Below, in pieces: positions 51,554 to 60,315 of a stretch of DNA of 64,000 nt. This stretch comes from Treponema_C sp050320395. Its GTDB lineage: Bacteria > Spirochaetota > Spirochaetia > Treponematales > Treponemataceae. The position numbers and the translations under genes were made by a program. The stretch is from positions 1,736,001 to 1,800,000 of the forward strand of contig NZ_CP144459.1 of NCBI RefSeq assembly GCF_050320395.1, written 5' to 3'. Position 1 is the stretch's first letter. Each line of letters starts with the position of its first letter. The notes below the pieces were generated by a model. The model saw only the letters and a program-made list of their open reading frames with translations. It ran no database searches and was not told the DNA's origin.

Positions 51554-51780
51554 GCCTCATTTCCTGTTGCATTACCTGTTTCAATTTCCGCATGCAGATT
51601 TTCATCGGTTATCATAACCAGCATATCATCGAGTGATTTCTTTTGTGGGAGAATTATCATTTTTCCTTTTTCCGCAATAACTTCTACCTTGCTTCCGTTT
51701 TTTACCGCATTATCTTTTGCCCACAAAGACGGGATTCGTACACCGAGACTGTTTCCCCATTTTTGAACTACAGCTTCCAT
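51547..51780 (-). CDS. mazE: MazE-type antitoxin
   Basis: The ATG at 51780 follows GGAGGTGATT, one of the best ribosome sites here, so it is preferred over an upstream ATG. 77 residues with the AbrB/MazE swapped-hairpin fold: VVQKWGNSLGVRIPSLWAKD, then GSKVEVIAEKGKMIILPQ; the C-terminal half is acidic and would wrap the toxin. It neutralises MazF and represses the pair. The upstream sequence to 51950 has no other gene; it contains GC-rich attC-like stretches around 51836-51875 that I cannot resolve. Confidence 0.9.
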   Translation of the reverse strand: MEAVVQKWGNSLGVRIPSLWAKDNAVKNGSKVEVIAEKGKMIILPQKKSLDDMLVMITDENLHAEIETGNATGNEAW

Positions 51781-51950
51781 AATCACCTCCGCAAGTTCAA
51801 GTATATACATCATATATACATACTGTCAAGAATTAACGCCCCCCGACGCGGAACATCGTAACAAGGGTATTAAAGCCCCCGCACGAATAAAAATAAAATC
51901 GCAAAGAGCTACCAAAATAGGGATATTTATAAATCCCCTATAAACACCGG

Positions 51951-52052
51951 TTAATACCAACCCAAATCAAAATCAATCATGTGTTCCGGAATATAGTATT
52001 TGGGGCCGCCGCGTTCCGCCGAAGCATAGCCGCCGAAAATCCAATCATCCCA
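51951..52052 (-). pseudogene. Short C-terminal gene remnant after the ABC ATPase
   Basis: Beginning inside the last codons of the ATPase gene, another frame reads WDDWIFGGYASAERGGPKYY then IPEHMIDFDLGWY to a TAA at 51951. The composition is protein-like and the stop natural, but there is no start. It is probably the tail of a gene whose front part is gone; it marks the right edge of the accessory region. Family not recognised. Confidence 0.35.
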
Positions 52053-52833
52053 ACAGCATGCGGTCGTTCAGGGTTCCGTCGGCGCCTTCGAACTTTTTAA
52101 GAAGGTCGGCAACTTGGATATTCTTTTTTTCTTCTCCGCTTACGTCGTAGATAATGCGCCCTTCATGCATCATAATGAGGCGGTTGCCGTAGCGGATGGC
52201 GTTTTTCATATTGTGGGTTACCATAAAAGCGGTAAGTCCGTCGCGGTTGATAATTTCTTCGGTAAGGTCCAAAACCTTTTGGGCGGTTTTGGGGTCGAGG
52301 GCGGCGGTATGTTCGTCCAAAAGCAAAAGCTTCGGCTTTTCCAATGTCGCCATAAGAAGGGTTAAAGCTTGGCGCTGGCCGCCGGATAAAAGGCCGACCT
52401 TTGCACTCATGCGCTTTTCAAGTCCCAAATCCAAAAGGGCAAGTTTTTCGCGGTAGAGGCTTCGCTCGGCTTGGGTGATGCCCCAGCGAAGACCGCGCCT
52501 TTTTCCCCTGCGGTATGCAAGGGCAAGGTTTTCTTCTATCTGCATAGTGGCGGCCGTTCCGCGCATGGGATCCTGGAATACGCGGCCGAAAAAAGCGGCT
52601 CTTTCGTGCTCTTTTAAAGCGCTTATATCAAGACCGTCCAAAACAATACGGCCCGAATCGGCGGTATAGACGCCCGCAATCAAATTTAAAAGGGTGGATT
52701 TTCCCGCCCCGTTTCCGCCGATAACGGTTACAAAGTCGCCGGGCGCCAAATCGAGGCTGATGTCGTGCAGGGCTTTTTTTTCGGTTATGGTTCCCGGATT
52801 AAAGGTTTTCGATACGTTTTGTAAGCTCAGCAT
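52045..52833 (-). CDS. ABC transporter ATPase (partner of an ABC_sub_bind-type system)
   Basis: 262 residues: Walker A GGNGAGKSTLLNLIAGVYTA, Q-loop VFQDPMRG, signature LLSGGQRQALTLLMATL, Walker B LLLLDEHTAALDP and switch FMVTHNMKNAIRYG. It belongs with the permease it overlaps by seven bases and the lipoprotein further upstream. Systems of this type import small molecules; the streptococcal TrpXYZ system is related, but the substrate here is unknown. AGGCGG lies before the ATG. Confidence 0.92.
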   Translation of the reverse strand: MLSLQNVSKTFNPGTITEKKALHDISLDLAPGDFVTVIGGNGAGKSTLLNLIAGVYTADSGRIVLDGLDISALKEHERAAFFGRVFQDPMRGTAATMQIEENLALAYRRGKRRGLRWGITQAERSLYREKLALLDLGLEKRMSAKVGLLSGGQRQALTLLMATLEKPKLLLLDEHTAALDPKTAQKVLDLTEEIINRDGLTAFMVTHNMKNAIRYGNRLIMMHEGRIIYDVSGEEKKNIQVADLLKKFEGADGTLNDRMLLG

Positions 52834-53747
52834 AAAGTACCGCCTTTTTGCCGCATTTTAAACTGTTTTTTTTGCATATAGTTCGCTTTGACAACGGGAA
52901 TCGCAAGGGAAAGGGCGACAAGGCAGGCGGTTAAAAGTTTTAAGTCGGTTGACTTCATACCCAGCTGAAGCACCAAGGCGATGATGATACGGTAGGTAAT
53001 CGAGCCGAGAACGACGCCTGCAAGGGTGTACCAAAAGGCTATGCGGTGGCCGAATATAACTTCTCCTATAATAATGGAAGCAAGGCCGATAACGATTGCC
53101 CCTACCCCCATACCGACGTCGGCATAGCCTTGACTTTGGGCGACAAGGGCGCCGGAAAGAGCGGTTAAGCCGTTCGAAAGGGCAAGGCCGATAAGCTTCA
53201 TGTTTTCGGTATTCACGCCCTGAGCGCGTATCATGTGCTCGTTTGTACCGGTCGCGCGGATTGCAGAGCCAAGTTCGGTACCGAAAAACCAATACAAAAG
53301 CGCGATGATGGCAGCGGAAAAAACAATGCCGCTTATCAGGGAACTGAGGGTTTTGCCCGCCCCCGTAAGGTCTGCGACACGGCTCATAAGCGTTGTAACG
53401 CCGAGAAGCGGTATATTGGCCTTGCCCATAATGCGGATATTTACCGAGTACAGGGCAATCATCGTTAAAATACCGGCCAAAATTCCCGGAATTTTAAGTT
53501 TTGTGTGCAGTAAGGCGGTTACGGCGCCCGCAAAAGAACCGGCGATAAAGGCCGCTGCAAGCGAAACGAGGGGATCCGCATTATGGGAAACCAACACAGC
53601 CCCTACCGCACCGCCGAGGGCAAAGCTTCCGTCAACGGTTAAGTCGGGGAAGTCGAGAACTTTAAAAGTGATAAAAACGCCCAAAGCCATAATGCCCCAC
53701 AGAATTCCCTGCGAGGCGGCTCCCTGTACTGCGAGTAAAAATCCCAT
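52827..53747 (-). CDS. ABC transporter permease
   Basis: 306 residues with about eight to nine membrane helices, of the branched-chain permease family: GIMALGVFITFKVLDFPDLTVDG-like start (VFITFKVLDFPDLTVDG), GSAIRATGTNEHMIRAQGVN in the cytoplasmic loop, and VIGLASIIIGEVIFGHRIAF. It begins next to the binding-protein stop and overlaps the ATPase gene. It forms the membrane channel of the uptake system, probably as a homodimer since only one permease gene is present. Confidence 0.9.
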   Translation of the reverse strand: MGFLLAVQGAASQGILWGIMALGVFITFKVLDFPDLTVDGSFALGGAVGAVLVSHNADPLVSLAAAFIAGSFAGAVTALLHTKLKIPGILAGILTMIALYSVNIRIMGKANIPLLGVTTLMSRVADLTGAGKTLSSLISGIVFSAAIIALLYWFFGTELGSAIRATGTNEHMIRAQGVNTENMKLIGLALSNGLTALSGALVAQSQGYADVGMGVGAIVIGLASIIIGEVIFGHRIAFWYTLAGVVLGSITYRIIIALVLQLGMKSTDLKLLTACLVALSLAIPVVKANYMQKKQFKMRQKGGTLC

Positions 53748-54734
53748 TTATAAATCCGAGGGAATCGTAATACCGATGGCTTCGGCCATATCCTTGTTTA
53801 CGGTTAAATCGAAGGATTGTACATATTCAATCGGCATTTCGGCAGGCTTTTTGCCGTCGCGTAAAATCAGCACCGCCTGCTTGCCGGTCAATTTACCCAA
53901 TTCGTAATAGTTGATGCCGTAGGTTGCAAGACCGCCTTTCATCACCGGGCCTTCTTCGCCGCAAATAACCGGCAGTTTCGCTTCGCGGGCAATCATTCCG
54001 ACTGTGGTAATGCCTGCTGCAATCATATTGTCGGTGGGAACGTAAATCGCGTCGACCTTGCCGACAAGGTTTTGTACAACTTGCTGAATTTCATTTGAGT
54101 TTGAAACGGTCGCATCAACATAGGAAAGACCGATTTCACCGCAGGCTTTTTTTGCGATTGCAACCTGAAAGGCCGAATTTTGCTCGCTGGAATTATACAA
54201 AAGGGCGATTTTTTTTGCACCGGGAACAATTTTCTTTAAAAGCTTGATTTGCGCTTCAACGGGGGTTAAATCGGAAGTACCGCTTACATTGGTTCCCGGC
54301 ATCGCATTCGATTTTACGAGTTTTGCCGATTCGGGATCGGTTACCGCCGTTACGAGGATGGGAATCGTATCGGTTAAGTTGGCGGCGGCTTGAGCGGCCG
54401 GAGTTGCAATGGCTAAAATAAGGTCGCAGCGGTCGTTTACAAACTTTTGCGCGATGGTTTGGCAGTTTGCCTGTTCGCCCTGAGCGTTTTGATAATCGAT
54501 GGAGATATTCGTTCCGTCAACGTAGCCGGCTTCGGCTAAAGAGTCGACAAAGCCCTTATACGAAGCATCGAGGGCGTCGTGTTCGACAAGCTGCAAAATG
54601 CCGATTTTAAACGATTTTTTTTCTTTCGTTTTTACCCCGCCCTGTTCCTTTGAACAGCCCGAAAATGCGAACAGCGAGAGTACACATAAAACCGAAGCAC
54701 ACAGAACTTTAATAAGAGCTTTTTTTTGAACCAT
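53748..54734 (-). CDS. ABC transporter substrate-binding lipoprotein (ABC_sub_bind family)
   Basis: 328 residues. The signal ends LFAFSGC, so Cys26 should be lipidated. The mature protein is of the PF04392 type: FKIGILQLVEHDALDASYKG, FVNDRCDLILAIATPAAQAA, LVTAVTDPESAKLV, then KIALLYNSSEQNSAFQVAIA and EEGPVMKGGLATYGINYYEL. GGAGAGGAAG lies before the ATG. It is the first gene of the transporter operon; its promoter must lie in or upstream of the 159-bp repeats. The ligand is unknown; relatives bind aromatic amino acids. Confidence 0.92.
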   Translation of the reverse strand: MVQKKALIKVLCASVLCVLSLFAFSGCSKEQGGVKTKEKKSFKIGILQLVEHDALDASYKGFVDSLAEAGYVDGTNISIDYQNAQGEQANCQTIAQKFVNDRCDLILAIATPAAQAAANLTDTIPILVTAVTDPESAKLVKSNAMPGTNVSGTSDLTPVEAQIKLLKKIVPGAKKIALLYNSSEQNSAFQVAIAKKACGEIGLSYVDATVSNSNEIQQVVQNLVGKVDAIYVPTDNMIAAGITTVGMIAREAKLPVICGEEGPVMKGGLATYGINYYELGKLTGKQAVLILRDGKKPAEMPIEYVQSFDLTVNKDMAEAIGITIPSDL

Positions 54735-54750
54735 CTTCCTCTCCTAATAA

Positions 54751-55150
54751 AAAGTCAAGAAGAAAGTATCAACTTTCGATTGACTTTTTACGCACGTTCG
54801 CAACACAGTGAGAACGTGCATATAATATAATGTTTTGCGTACAAGCGCAAAACACAAGTTGAAGCGGGCGGCGCTATTTGAGCCGTACGCTTCAACACTT
54901 CTCCTATAAAAAGTCAAGAAGAAAGTGTCAACTTTCGATTGACTTTTTACGCACGTTCGCAACGCAGTGAGAACGTGCATATAATATAATGTTTTGCGTA
55001 CAAGCGCAAAACACAAGTTGAAGCGGGCGGCGCTATTTGAGCCGTACGCTTCAACACTTCTCCTATAAAAAGTCAAGAAGAAAGTGTCAACTTTCGATTG
55101 ACTTTTTACGCACGTTCGCAACGCAGTGAGAACGTGCATATAATATATTC
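54751..55150. repeat. 2.5 tandem copies of a 159-bp hairpin-rich repeat
   Basis: Copies start at 54751, 54910 and 55069; the last is cut after about 80 bases. Each full unit holds inverted repeats in a row: AAAAGTCAA/TTGACTTTT, GCACGTTC/GAACGTGC, GTTTTGCG/CGCAAAAC and GTTGAAGCG/CGCTTCAAC. An AT-rich CATATAATATAATG in each complete unit could supply -10 boxes; on the minus strand TTGCGC, 17 bases, TATTAT is present. Since 159 is a multiple of three, the minus strand is open across it, but I do not think it codes. Together with the bases to 55160 it fills the gap upstream of the ABC operon. Confidence 0.9.
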
Positions 55151-55160
55151 CTTACTATAT

Positions 55161-55216
55161 ATAAAAAGCGGGATGACCGTCAAGGGAAGGAAAAGGAGAT
55201 TGAAAAGATTTCAAAA
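55161..55216. repeat. Left copy of a 56-bp direct repeat flanking the tct-sulfatase island
   Basis: Identical over 56 bases to 60316-60371, in the same orientation. It begins ATAAAAAGCGGGATGACCGT and ends AGATTTCAAAA. The two copies bound the AT-rich four-gene island. Confidence 0.92.
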
Positions 55217-55232
55217 TGACTAAAAAAATATT

Positions 55233-56723
55233 TTACTTCTTTAATAAAATATTTTTTTTCATTCCAATAAAACCTATACTAAGTGGCAGAATAATTGCAA
55301 TGATAACAAATAAAGTTCCTACGGATCTTTGTACAAAGCAATTAACAAAATTACCGTAGTAACCGATTGCCCTTCGTAAATTTTCTTCAACAGTCGGTCC
55401 CAAAACAACTCCCATAATAAACGGAGCCATAGGATAATCATTTTTATCCAAAATATATCCTAAGATAATAAAACCCAATGTAAAATAAACGTCATATATA
55501 TTTGAATTAATACAAAAAATCCCGGTAATACAAAAAATAATAATTAAAGGTAAAAGATACATACGAGGAACTCGAACTACTTTAGACATAAAACGAAGAG
55601 TTGTTCCTTGATACAGATACATAAAAAAATTGGCAATAAAAACTACAAGCAAAATTGTCTTAAATAATATAGGTTCCGAGAATGTCAAATTGGGACCAAT
55701 TGGAATACCTTGAATCGATAATATTCCAATCATAACAGCTGTTGCGGTATCCCCGGGAACAGAAAGTGCCAATAGCGGAATCAATGCACCGCCTGTTGTA
55801 GCATTATTGGCACTCTCTGAAGCTGCGATACCTTCATCACATCCTGTACCGAATTCTTCAGAACGAGTAGATGTTTTCTTTGCTATTGCATAAGCCATCA
55901 TTCCTGCAGGACCACCGCCAAGACCGGGTAAAATACCAACAACCGTACCAATAATACTTGAACGCAGCATAATACCGTGCAGCCGAAAAAAATCTTTCCC
56001 GGGTAGATAGTGAAACCAACGCTTATCTATTTCCGGAACGGGAATGTGTTCTTTAAGTTTTGTAATTGAACTAATAACTTCAGGCAGAGCAAAAGCACCA
56101 ATTAAAACAGCTATTAAGTTGAAACCGTTTTCTAAATACATATTACCAAGGCTGAAACGTTGTACGACTCCATCGACAGGACTTGTTCCTACTGTCTTCA
56201 CAAGAAGCCCCAAACCAAGAGCAATAAATCCTTTTATCATTCTGCCCTGAATAATTATAGATACCAAAGTAAGAGCAAGTATTGTTGCCCCAAAATATTC
56301 CCAAGGACCAAACCCTACAGCAAACTTTGCCAATAAAGGAGATAAAAGCAAAAGCATAAAAGAACTGAATATACCTCCATAAAACGAAGCGAACGCCCCT
56401 ACAGTAAGAGCATACGTTCCGTATCCTTTTAAAGTCATGGGATACCCTTCGAAAGTCGTTGCAATAGAGGCAGCAGTCCCGGGTATCCTTAAAAGTGTAG
56501 CCGGCACCAAGCCGCCTGATACACAACCCATATAAGTGCCCATAATAAGACAAATCGACGGAACCCTTCCCATTACCATTGTAAAAGGCAGTTCCAGCGC
56601 CAATGCAATAGGAGTGTTCAATCCGGGAATACAGCCGAATATATTCCCTATAACGACCCCTAATAGAATGAATAAGAGGCTACTGGGATTAAAGACATTC
56701 AAAAATGCATAAGACAAATCCAT
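55233..56723 (-). CDS. tctA: Tripartite tricarboxylate-type transporter, large permease TctA
   Basis: 496 residues, about twelve helices. TctA landmarks: IFGCIPGLNTPIALALELPF, GTYMGCVSGGLVPATLLRIP, then the second half GTVVGILPGLGGGPAGMMAY and GCDEGIAASESANNATTGGA with VPGDTATAVMIGIL. The two Pro-Gly loops form the substrate path. AAGGAAATATC precedes the ATG. The system imports carboxylates or related acids with a periplasmic binding protein, driven by an ion gradient. Linkage to a sulfatase suggests a sulfated or sulfonated organic ligand, but this is inference. AT-rich, inside the repeat-bounded island. Confidence 0.93.
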   Translation of the reverse strand: MDLSYAFLNVFNPSSLLFILLGVVIGNIFGCIPGLNTPIALALELPFTMVMGRVPSICLIMGTYMGCVSGGLVPATLLRIPGTAASIATTFEGYPMTLKGYGTYALTVGAFASFYGGIFSSFMLLLLSPLLAKFAVGFGPWEYFGATILALTLVSIIIQGRMIKGFIALGLGLLVKTVGTSPVDGVVQRFSLGNMYLENGFNLIAVLIGAFALPEVISSITKLKEHIPVPEIDKRWFHYLPGKDFFRLHGIMLRSSIIGTVVGILPGLGGGPAGMMAYAIAKKTSTRSEEFGTGCDEGIAASESANNATTGGALIPLLALSVPGDTATAVMIGILSIQGIPIGPNLTFSEPILFKTILLVVFIANFFMYLYQGTTLRFMSKVVRVPRMYLLPLIIIFCITGIFCINSNIYDVYFTLGFIILGYILDKNDYPMAPFIMGVVLGPTVEENLRRAIGYYGNFVNCFVQRSVGTLFVIIAIILPLSIGFIGMKKNILLKK

Positions 56724-56735
56724 AAGATATTTCCT

Positions 56736-57206
56736 TTATCTCCAAAAAGGTTTCGGAAGCATAATATTGAGAATATTTGAAAAAAAATAATGCATAAAAA
56801 ATACAAATAATGTTATGCAAATATTTCTTATCAGAATTTGCTTTTTACTGCCTGAAGAACCGGTTGTGTAATAAAAGAAACCGTTTACAGTTCCATAGGC
56901 AAATAATAGCGTCGCGATAATATATCCCAGCTTATTTAATAACAGGATATAAGCCGCTATACTTAAAAAAAATTTTAATTGGGTTCCTTGAAACAGCTCA
57001 AATAATATAAAATGCTTTTTTTCTTTATCCTTTAAAATAATAAAAATCCGGGTAACGATAGAGACAGCTAAGAATATAAGAACAACTCTAGGAAATACAC
57101 CTGCACCTCCAGACTTATCAAGAATACTAACAGGAAAATTAAAAGTCATGAAAAAAAATAAAATACAAATTATCAGAATAATACCTAAAAAAAATAATTC
57201 TCCCAT
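56736..57206 (-). CDS. tctB: Tripartite tricarboxylate-type transporter, small permease TctB
   Basis: 156 residues with four hydrophobic helices (LFFLGIILIICILFFFMTF, GVFPRVVLIFLAVSIVTRIF, LKFFLSIAAYILLLNKLGYI, and a C-terminal NICITLFVFFMHYFFSNI). The G-A-G-V-F-P-R block after the first helix is typical of TctB. It lies between tctC and tctA, 12 bases before tctA. GAGAGG precedes the ATG. Confidence 0.9.
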   Translation of the reverse strand: MGELFFLGIILIICILFFFMTFNFPVSILDKSGGAGVFPRVVLIFLAVSIVTRIFIILKDKEKKHFILFELFQGTQLKFFLSIAAYILLLNKLGYIIATLLFAYGTVNGFFYYTTGSSGSKKQILIRNICITLFVFFMHYFFSNILNIMLPKPFWR

Positions 57207-57267
57207 ACAACCTCTCGAAAAAGGACGTACTGTTTATATGATTTTGTACAGTACGTCCCGAATAAAA

Positions 57268-58260
57268 CTATTTTTTAAGGATTTCCGTAACTGCTATTTT
57301 TGTTTGAGAAAGTACTTTTTCGCAAATTATCGTATAATCAGAAGCCTCTTCGTAACGAGCGCCGTATCCAAGTTTGTTCAATTCAGCAATACAATCTTTA
57401 TCTACAGAACATTTTCTAATTAAATCAACATAATAGTCAATAACTTCTTTTGAAGTTCCCTTTGGAGCCCATAAACCAAAAGACTGCAATAAGTAATCAA
57501 AATTACTATATCCCAAAGATTCTGCAGTCGGAACATTTTCATATCCGGGAACCTTTGTTTTTTCATATGCAAAAGTCATAAGACAATTAAATTGATTTGC
57601 TTTTACATATTGTTGCAAAACACCTACTGCATCGATATACGCATCTATTCTTCCGCCAAGCAACTCTGTAGCTTTATTGTTTAACCCGATATCAACTAAA
57701 TTGAATTGAACTCCTTCTTTATGCATAATTGCAAGAACAGCTAGTTGAGGAAGCGTTCCAGCAACAGCTCCAACACGAATTTTACCGGGATTAGCTTTTG
57801 CACTCGCAATGAACTCTTTATATGATGAATATGAATCTTTGCGCACAGCTAGTCCTACCCATGAATCACACCACATAGTTATCGGTTCAAAATCCATATA
57901 AGTAAAATCCGCATTTCCTAACGCTGCCTGAAGATAATAACCTACCGGAACATGTAAGAGTGTATAGCCGTCCGGTTTTGTGTTTTTCACCTGCTTTGCT
58001 GCAATTCGGCCCCCTGAACCGACAATATTTGCTACCGTCACATTTACACCCGCGTATTTTGTCATATATTTAGTCACAATTCGGGCCGGAATATCTGCAG
58101 CTCCACCGGCATCAAATCCGACAATAAAATTAATGTCTTTTGCAGGAGTAAATCCGTTTATTGAACCGGAAGAAGCTATTTGTACTTTTTCTTCTTGTTT
58201 CCCGGCGGCATAAAGAAATAACGAACAAATAAACATCATCAAAACCATTATTTTTTTCAT
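57268..58260 (-). CDS. tctC: Tripartite tricarboxylate-type transporter, binding protein TctC
   Basis: 330 residues with a signal peptide (MKKIMVLMMFICSLFLYAAG) lacking a lipobox cysteine, so soluble in the periplasm. The Bug/TctC family pattern follows: INFIVGFDAGGAADIPARIV, VNIVGSGGRIAAKQV-like block (NIVGSGGRIAAKQVKNTKPD), GYTLLHVPVG, and TAESLGYSNFDYLLQSFGLW. GGAGGTTGAATT precedes the ATG. It follows the sulfatase gene after 89 bases. The ligand is unknown. Confidence 0.92.
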   Translation of the reverse strand: MKKIMVLMMFICSLFLYAAGKQEEKVQIASSGSINGFTPAKDINFIVGFDAGGAADIPARIVTKYMTKYAGVNVTVANIVGSGGRIAAKQVKNTKPDGYTLLHVPVGYYLQAALGNADFTYMDFEPITMWCDSWVGLAVRKDSYSSYKEFIASAKANPGKIRVGAVAGTLPQLAVLAIMHKEGVQFNLVDIGLNNKATELLGGRIDAYIDAVGVLQQYVKANQFNCLMTFAYEKTKVPGYENVPTAESLGYSNFDYLLQSFGLWAPKGTSKEVIDYYVDLIRKCSVDKDCIAELNKLGYGARYEEASDYTIICEKVLSQTKIAVTEILKK

Positions 58261-58349
58261 AATTCAACCTCCAAAACAATTTATACTTTTATTATATGAT
58301 TGAATTACGATTAAGTCAAGAAAAAAAATACATAACTATCATCAACAAA

Positions 58350-60140
58350 TCAGTTTATCCTGGATAATTTATTGAGAAAATAAAACAATTTTCCTTCATC
58401 CGTAGAATAAATCTTTTTTCCGATAGTCTCAAAGTGCTTTCTTGTTACCGTTTTATCCGAGACATTCTCCATTACTTCATCAATTAAATGGAAATATTCA
58501 TCGACTTGTTTTTCCGTAAGTAATGAAAGCATTCCTATAAATATATGTTTTGCATCTTGTGTCCAAAAATATTTTTTAGTAATAGGAAAACTTTCAAATG
58601 TTATAGAATTGTGTTTGTCTTCTATAACACGATCGGCCGTATAAGTATAATTAAAATCAAGACCGAGTCGTTGATATTGTTCTATAGGGGCATCATTTTT
58701 TTTCATCTCAGCAATCAAGGCATTAATCATGTCTGCTTCCCGCATCGGATCATTAAGAGGATACAGTTGTTCAGGATCCAAACGAAGATCAAATAATTTA
58801 TGCCCGTATTGAAAAGAGTTACAAAATGTGGGGTTTGCTAAACGGCTCTTTACCGGGATTTTCATTACTTTGCACCCCTTTCCGAAGGGTAAATCCACCA
58901 TTACAGTCTCTGACAATTCCTCGGGAGAAAAGATTTTATCTTGATGCATCGGCATCAAGGTATATTCATAAAGCGGTTGGTTACTTATGGAAGCCGCAGC
59001 ACGCATATAAAGCATTTCTCCATCCGTAATATTGACAAAAGAACCGTGGTAGCCGAAAAGCGCATACTTTCTAACTGATTTATTTTCTTTAAGAACACGT
59101 GAAAGAGGATGCCCTTTCATCTCTGGCGGTCTATCAACACCAAAATACTCCAATATAGTAGCCGGAATATCAATAGTTTGACAAAGAGCATTTATTCTCT
59201 CATTTTTTTTCCCGATACGCGGATCCCATAAAAAAAAGGGGATATTTGCCAATTCATTATAGCATGGCATAACCGATTTCGCCCACCAATCTTTTTCCCC
59301 AAGCATAAAACCATGATCAGTGTTTACAATAAAGAGCGTATCCTGCCACATATTATTTGCATCCATAAAATCAAGAATTCGCCCAAGATTTCTATCACAC
59401 ATAGAAAGTAAGGCAGCATATTTATTGCGTATATGTCGGACTTCTTCCGTAGTTTCAGTAACAGGAGCATAAGAGGGCCAATCAAAATGATCACCTGTAT
59501 AATTTTCAGGATACATATCTTGGAATTCCTTTGGTGAATCAAAAGGCTCGTGCGGATCAAAAGTTTCAATTTGAATAAACCAATTATCTTTATCTTTATT
59601 TTTTTCTAAAAATTGAAGACCTTTATCAAAAACAAGATTTTGAGGCCACTCATTTGAAGAATGTATTAATTCTTTATTGCACCAATTATGACGCCACCAA
59701 GAAGGATGGGTAAATTCACGCATAGTAGGGACATGCTTAGGAATGTCAGGCATATCCACCCTATATTCCCAAGGATCCGCTTCTTGTCCCCGCACCGCTT
59801 CCCAACTGGAATACATAGTATGATATGTACATCCGCCGTCTTCCCAATAATGATCATGATCACTTACAAGACGAGTATATATACCATGTTCTTGAAGGAT
59901 CTTTGGCATAGAATTATCAAAAGGCTCTATGGGGCCCCACGATCTATGTAAAAAATTATATCTACCGCTATGTATATCACGACGAGCCGGCATACAAGGA
60001 AGAGAAGCTGCATAAAAATTATCGAATATAACGGTTTTTTCCGCAAGACGGTTAAAATTCGGTGTTTTTGTCCATTCGCAACCATAAGATTCAAGCAATC
60101 TTTTATTCAATGAATCATACATAACCATAATAGCTTTCAT
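58350..60140 (-). CDS. Sulfatase with formylglycine-type cysteine
   Basis: 596 residues of the alkaline phosphatase-like sulfatase family. VMYDSLNKRLLESYGC at the start supplies a metal-binding Asp; LPCMPARRDIHSGRYNFL has the C-x-P-x-R motif, so Cys49 should be oxidised to formylglycine. VNTDHGFMLGEKDWW holds the DH metal ligands, and an Asp/His-rich IQIETFDPHEPFDSPKEF follows the family. There is no signal peptide, so it is probably cytoplasmic and would act after uptake by the neighbouring Tct transporter. No maturase gene is in the window. It is the first gene of the island operon. Confidence 0.9.
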   Translation of the reverse strand: MKAIMVMYDSLNKRLLESYGCEWTKTPNFNRLAEKTVIFDNFYAASLPCMPARRDIHSGRYNFLHRSWGPIEPFDNSMPKILQEHGIYTRLVSDHDHYWEDGGCTYHTMYSSWEAVRGQEADPWEYRVDMPDIPKHVPTMREFTHPSWWRHNWCNKELIHSSNEWPQNLVFDKGLQFLEKNKDKDNWFIQIETFDPHEPFDSPKEFQDMYPENYTGDHFDWPSYAPVTETTEEVRHIRNKYAALLSMCDRNLGRILDFMDANNMWQDTLFIVNTDHGFMLGEKDWWAKSVMPCYNELANIPFFLWDPRIGKKNERINALCQTIDIPATILEYFGVDRPPEMKGHPLSRVLKENKSVRKYALFGYHGSFVNITDGEMLYMRAAASISNQPLYEYTLMPMHQDKIFSPEELSETVMVDLPFGKGCKVMKIPVKSRLANPTFCNSFQYGHKLFDLRLDPEQLYPLNDPMREADMINALIAEMKKNDAPIEQYQRLGLDFNYTYTADRVIEDKHNSITFESFPITKKYFWTQDAKHIFIGMLSLLTEKQVDEYFHLIDEVMENVSDKTVTRKHFETIGKKIYSTDEGKLFYFLNKLSRIN

Positions 60141-60315
60141 TATTTTATACCCTTATATAAATTTAAACGAACATTTAAAGACCATAAATATATCTTAAAA
60201 CATATAATAATCATATAAATAATTATAAAGCATTATTATAATATGTCAAGAAAATTTACAAAACTAATTAATCAGAGAAAGGAAAAAGGCTTTTGGCAGC
60301 GGCAATAAAACTTTG

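Noticed and set aside
54744..55139. 131-codon minus-strand frame with an internal 53-residue repeat
   Set aside because: It exists because the 159-bp repeat length is a multiple of three. The sequence is a row of DNA inverted repeats, with no ribosome site and odd composition.
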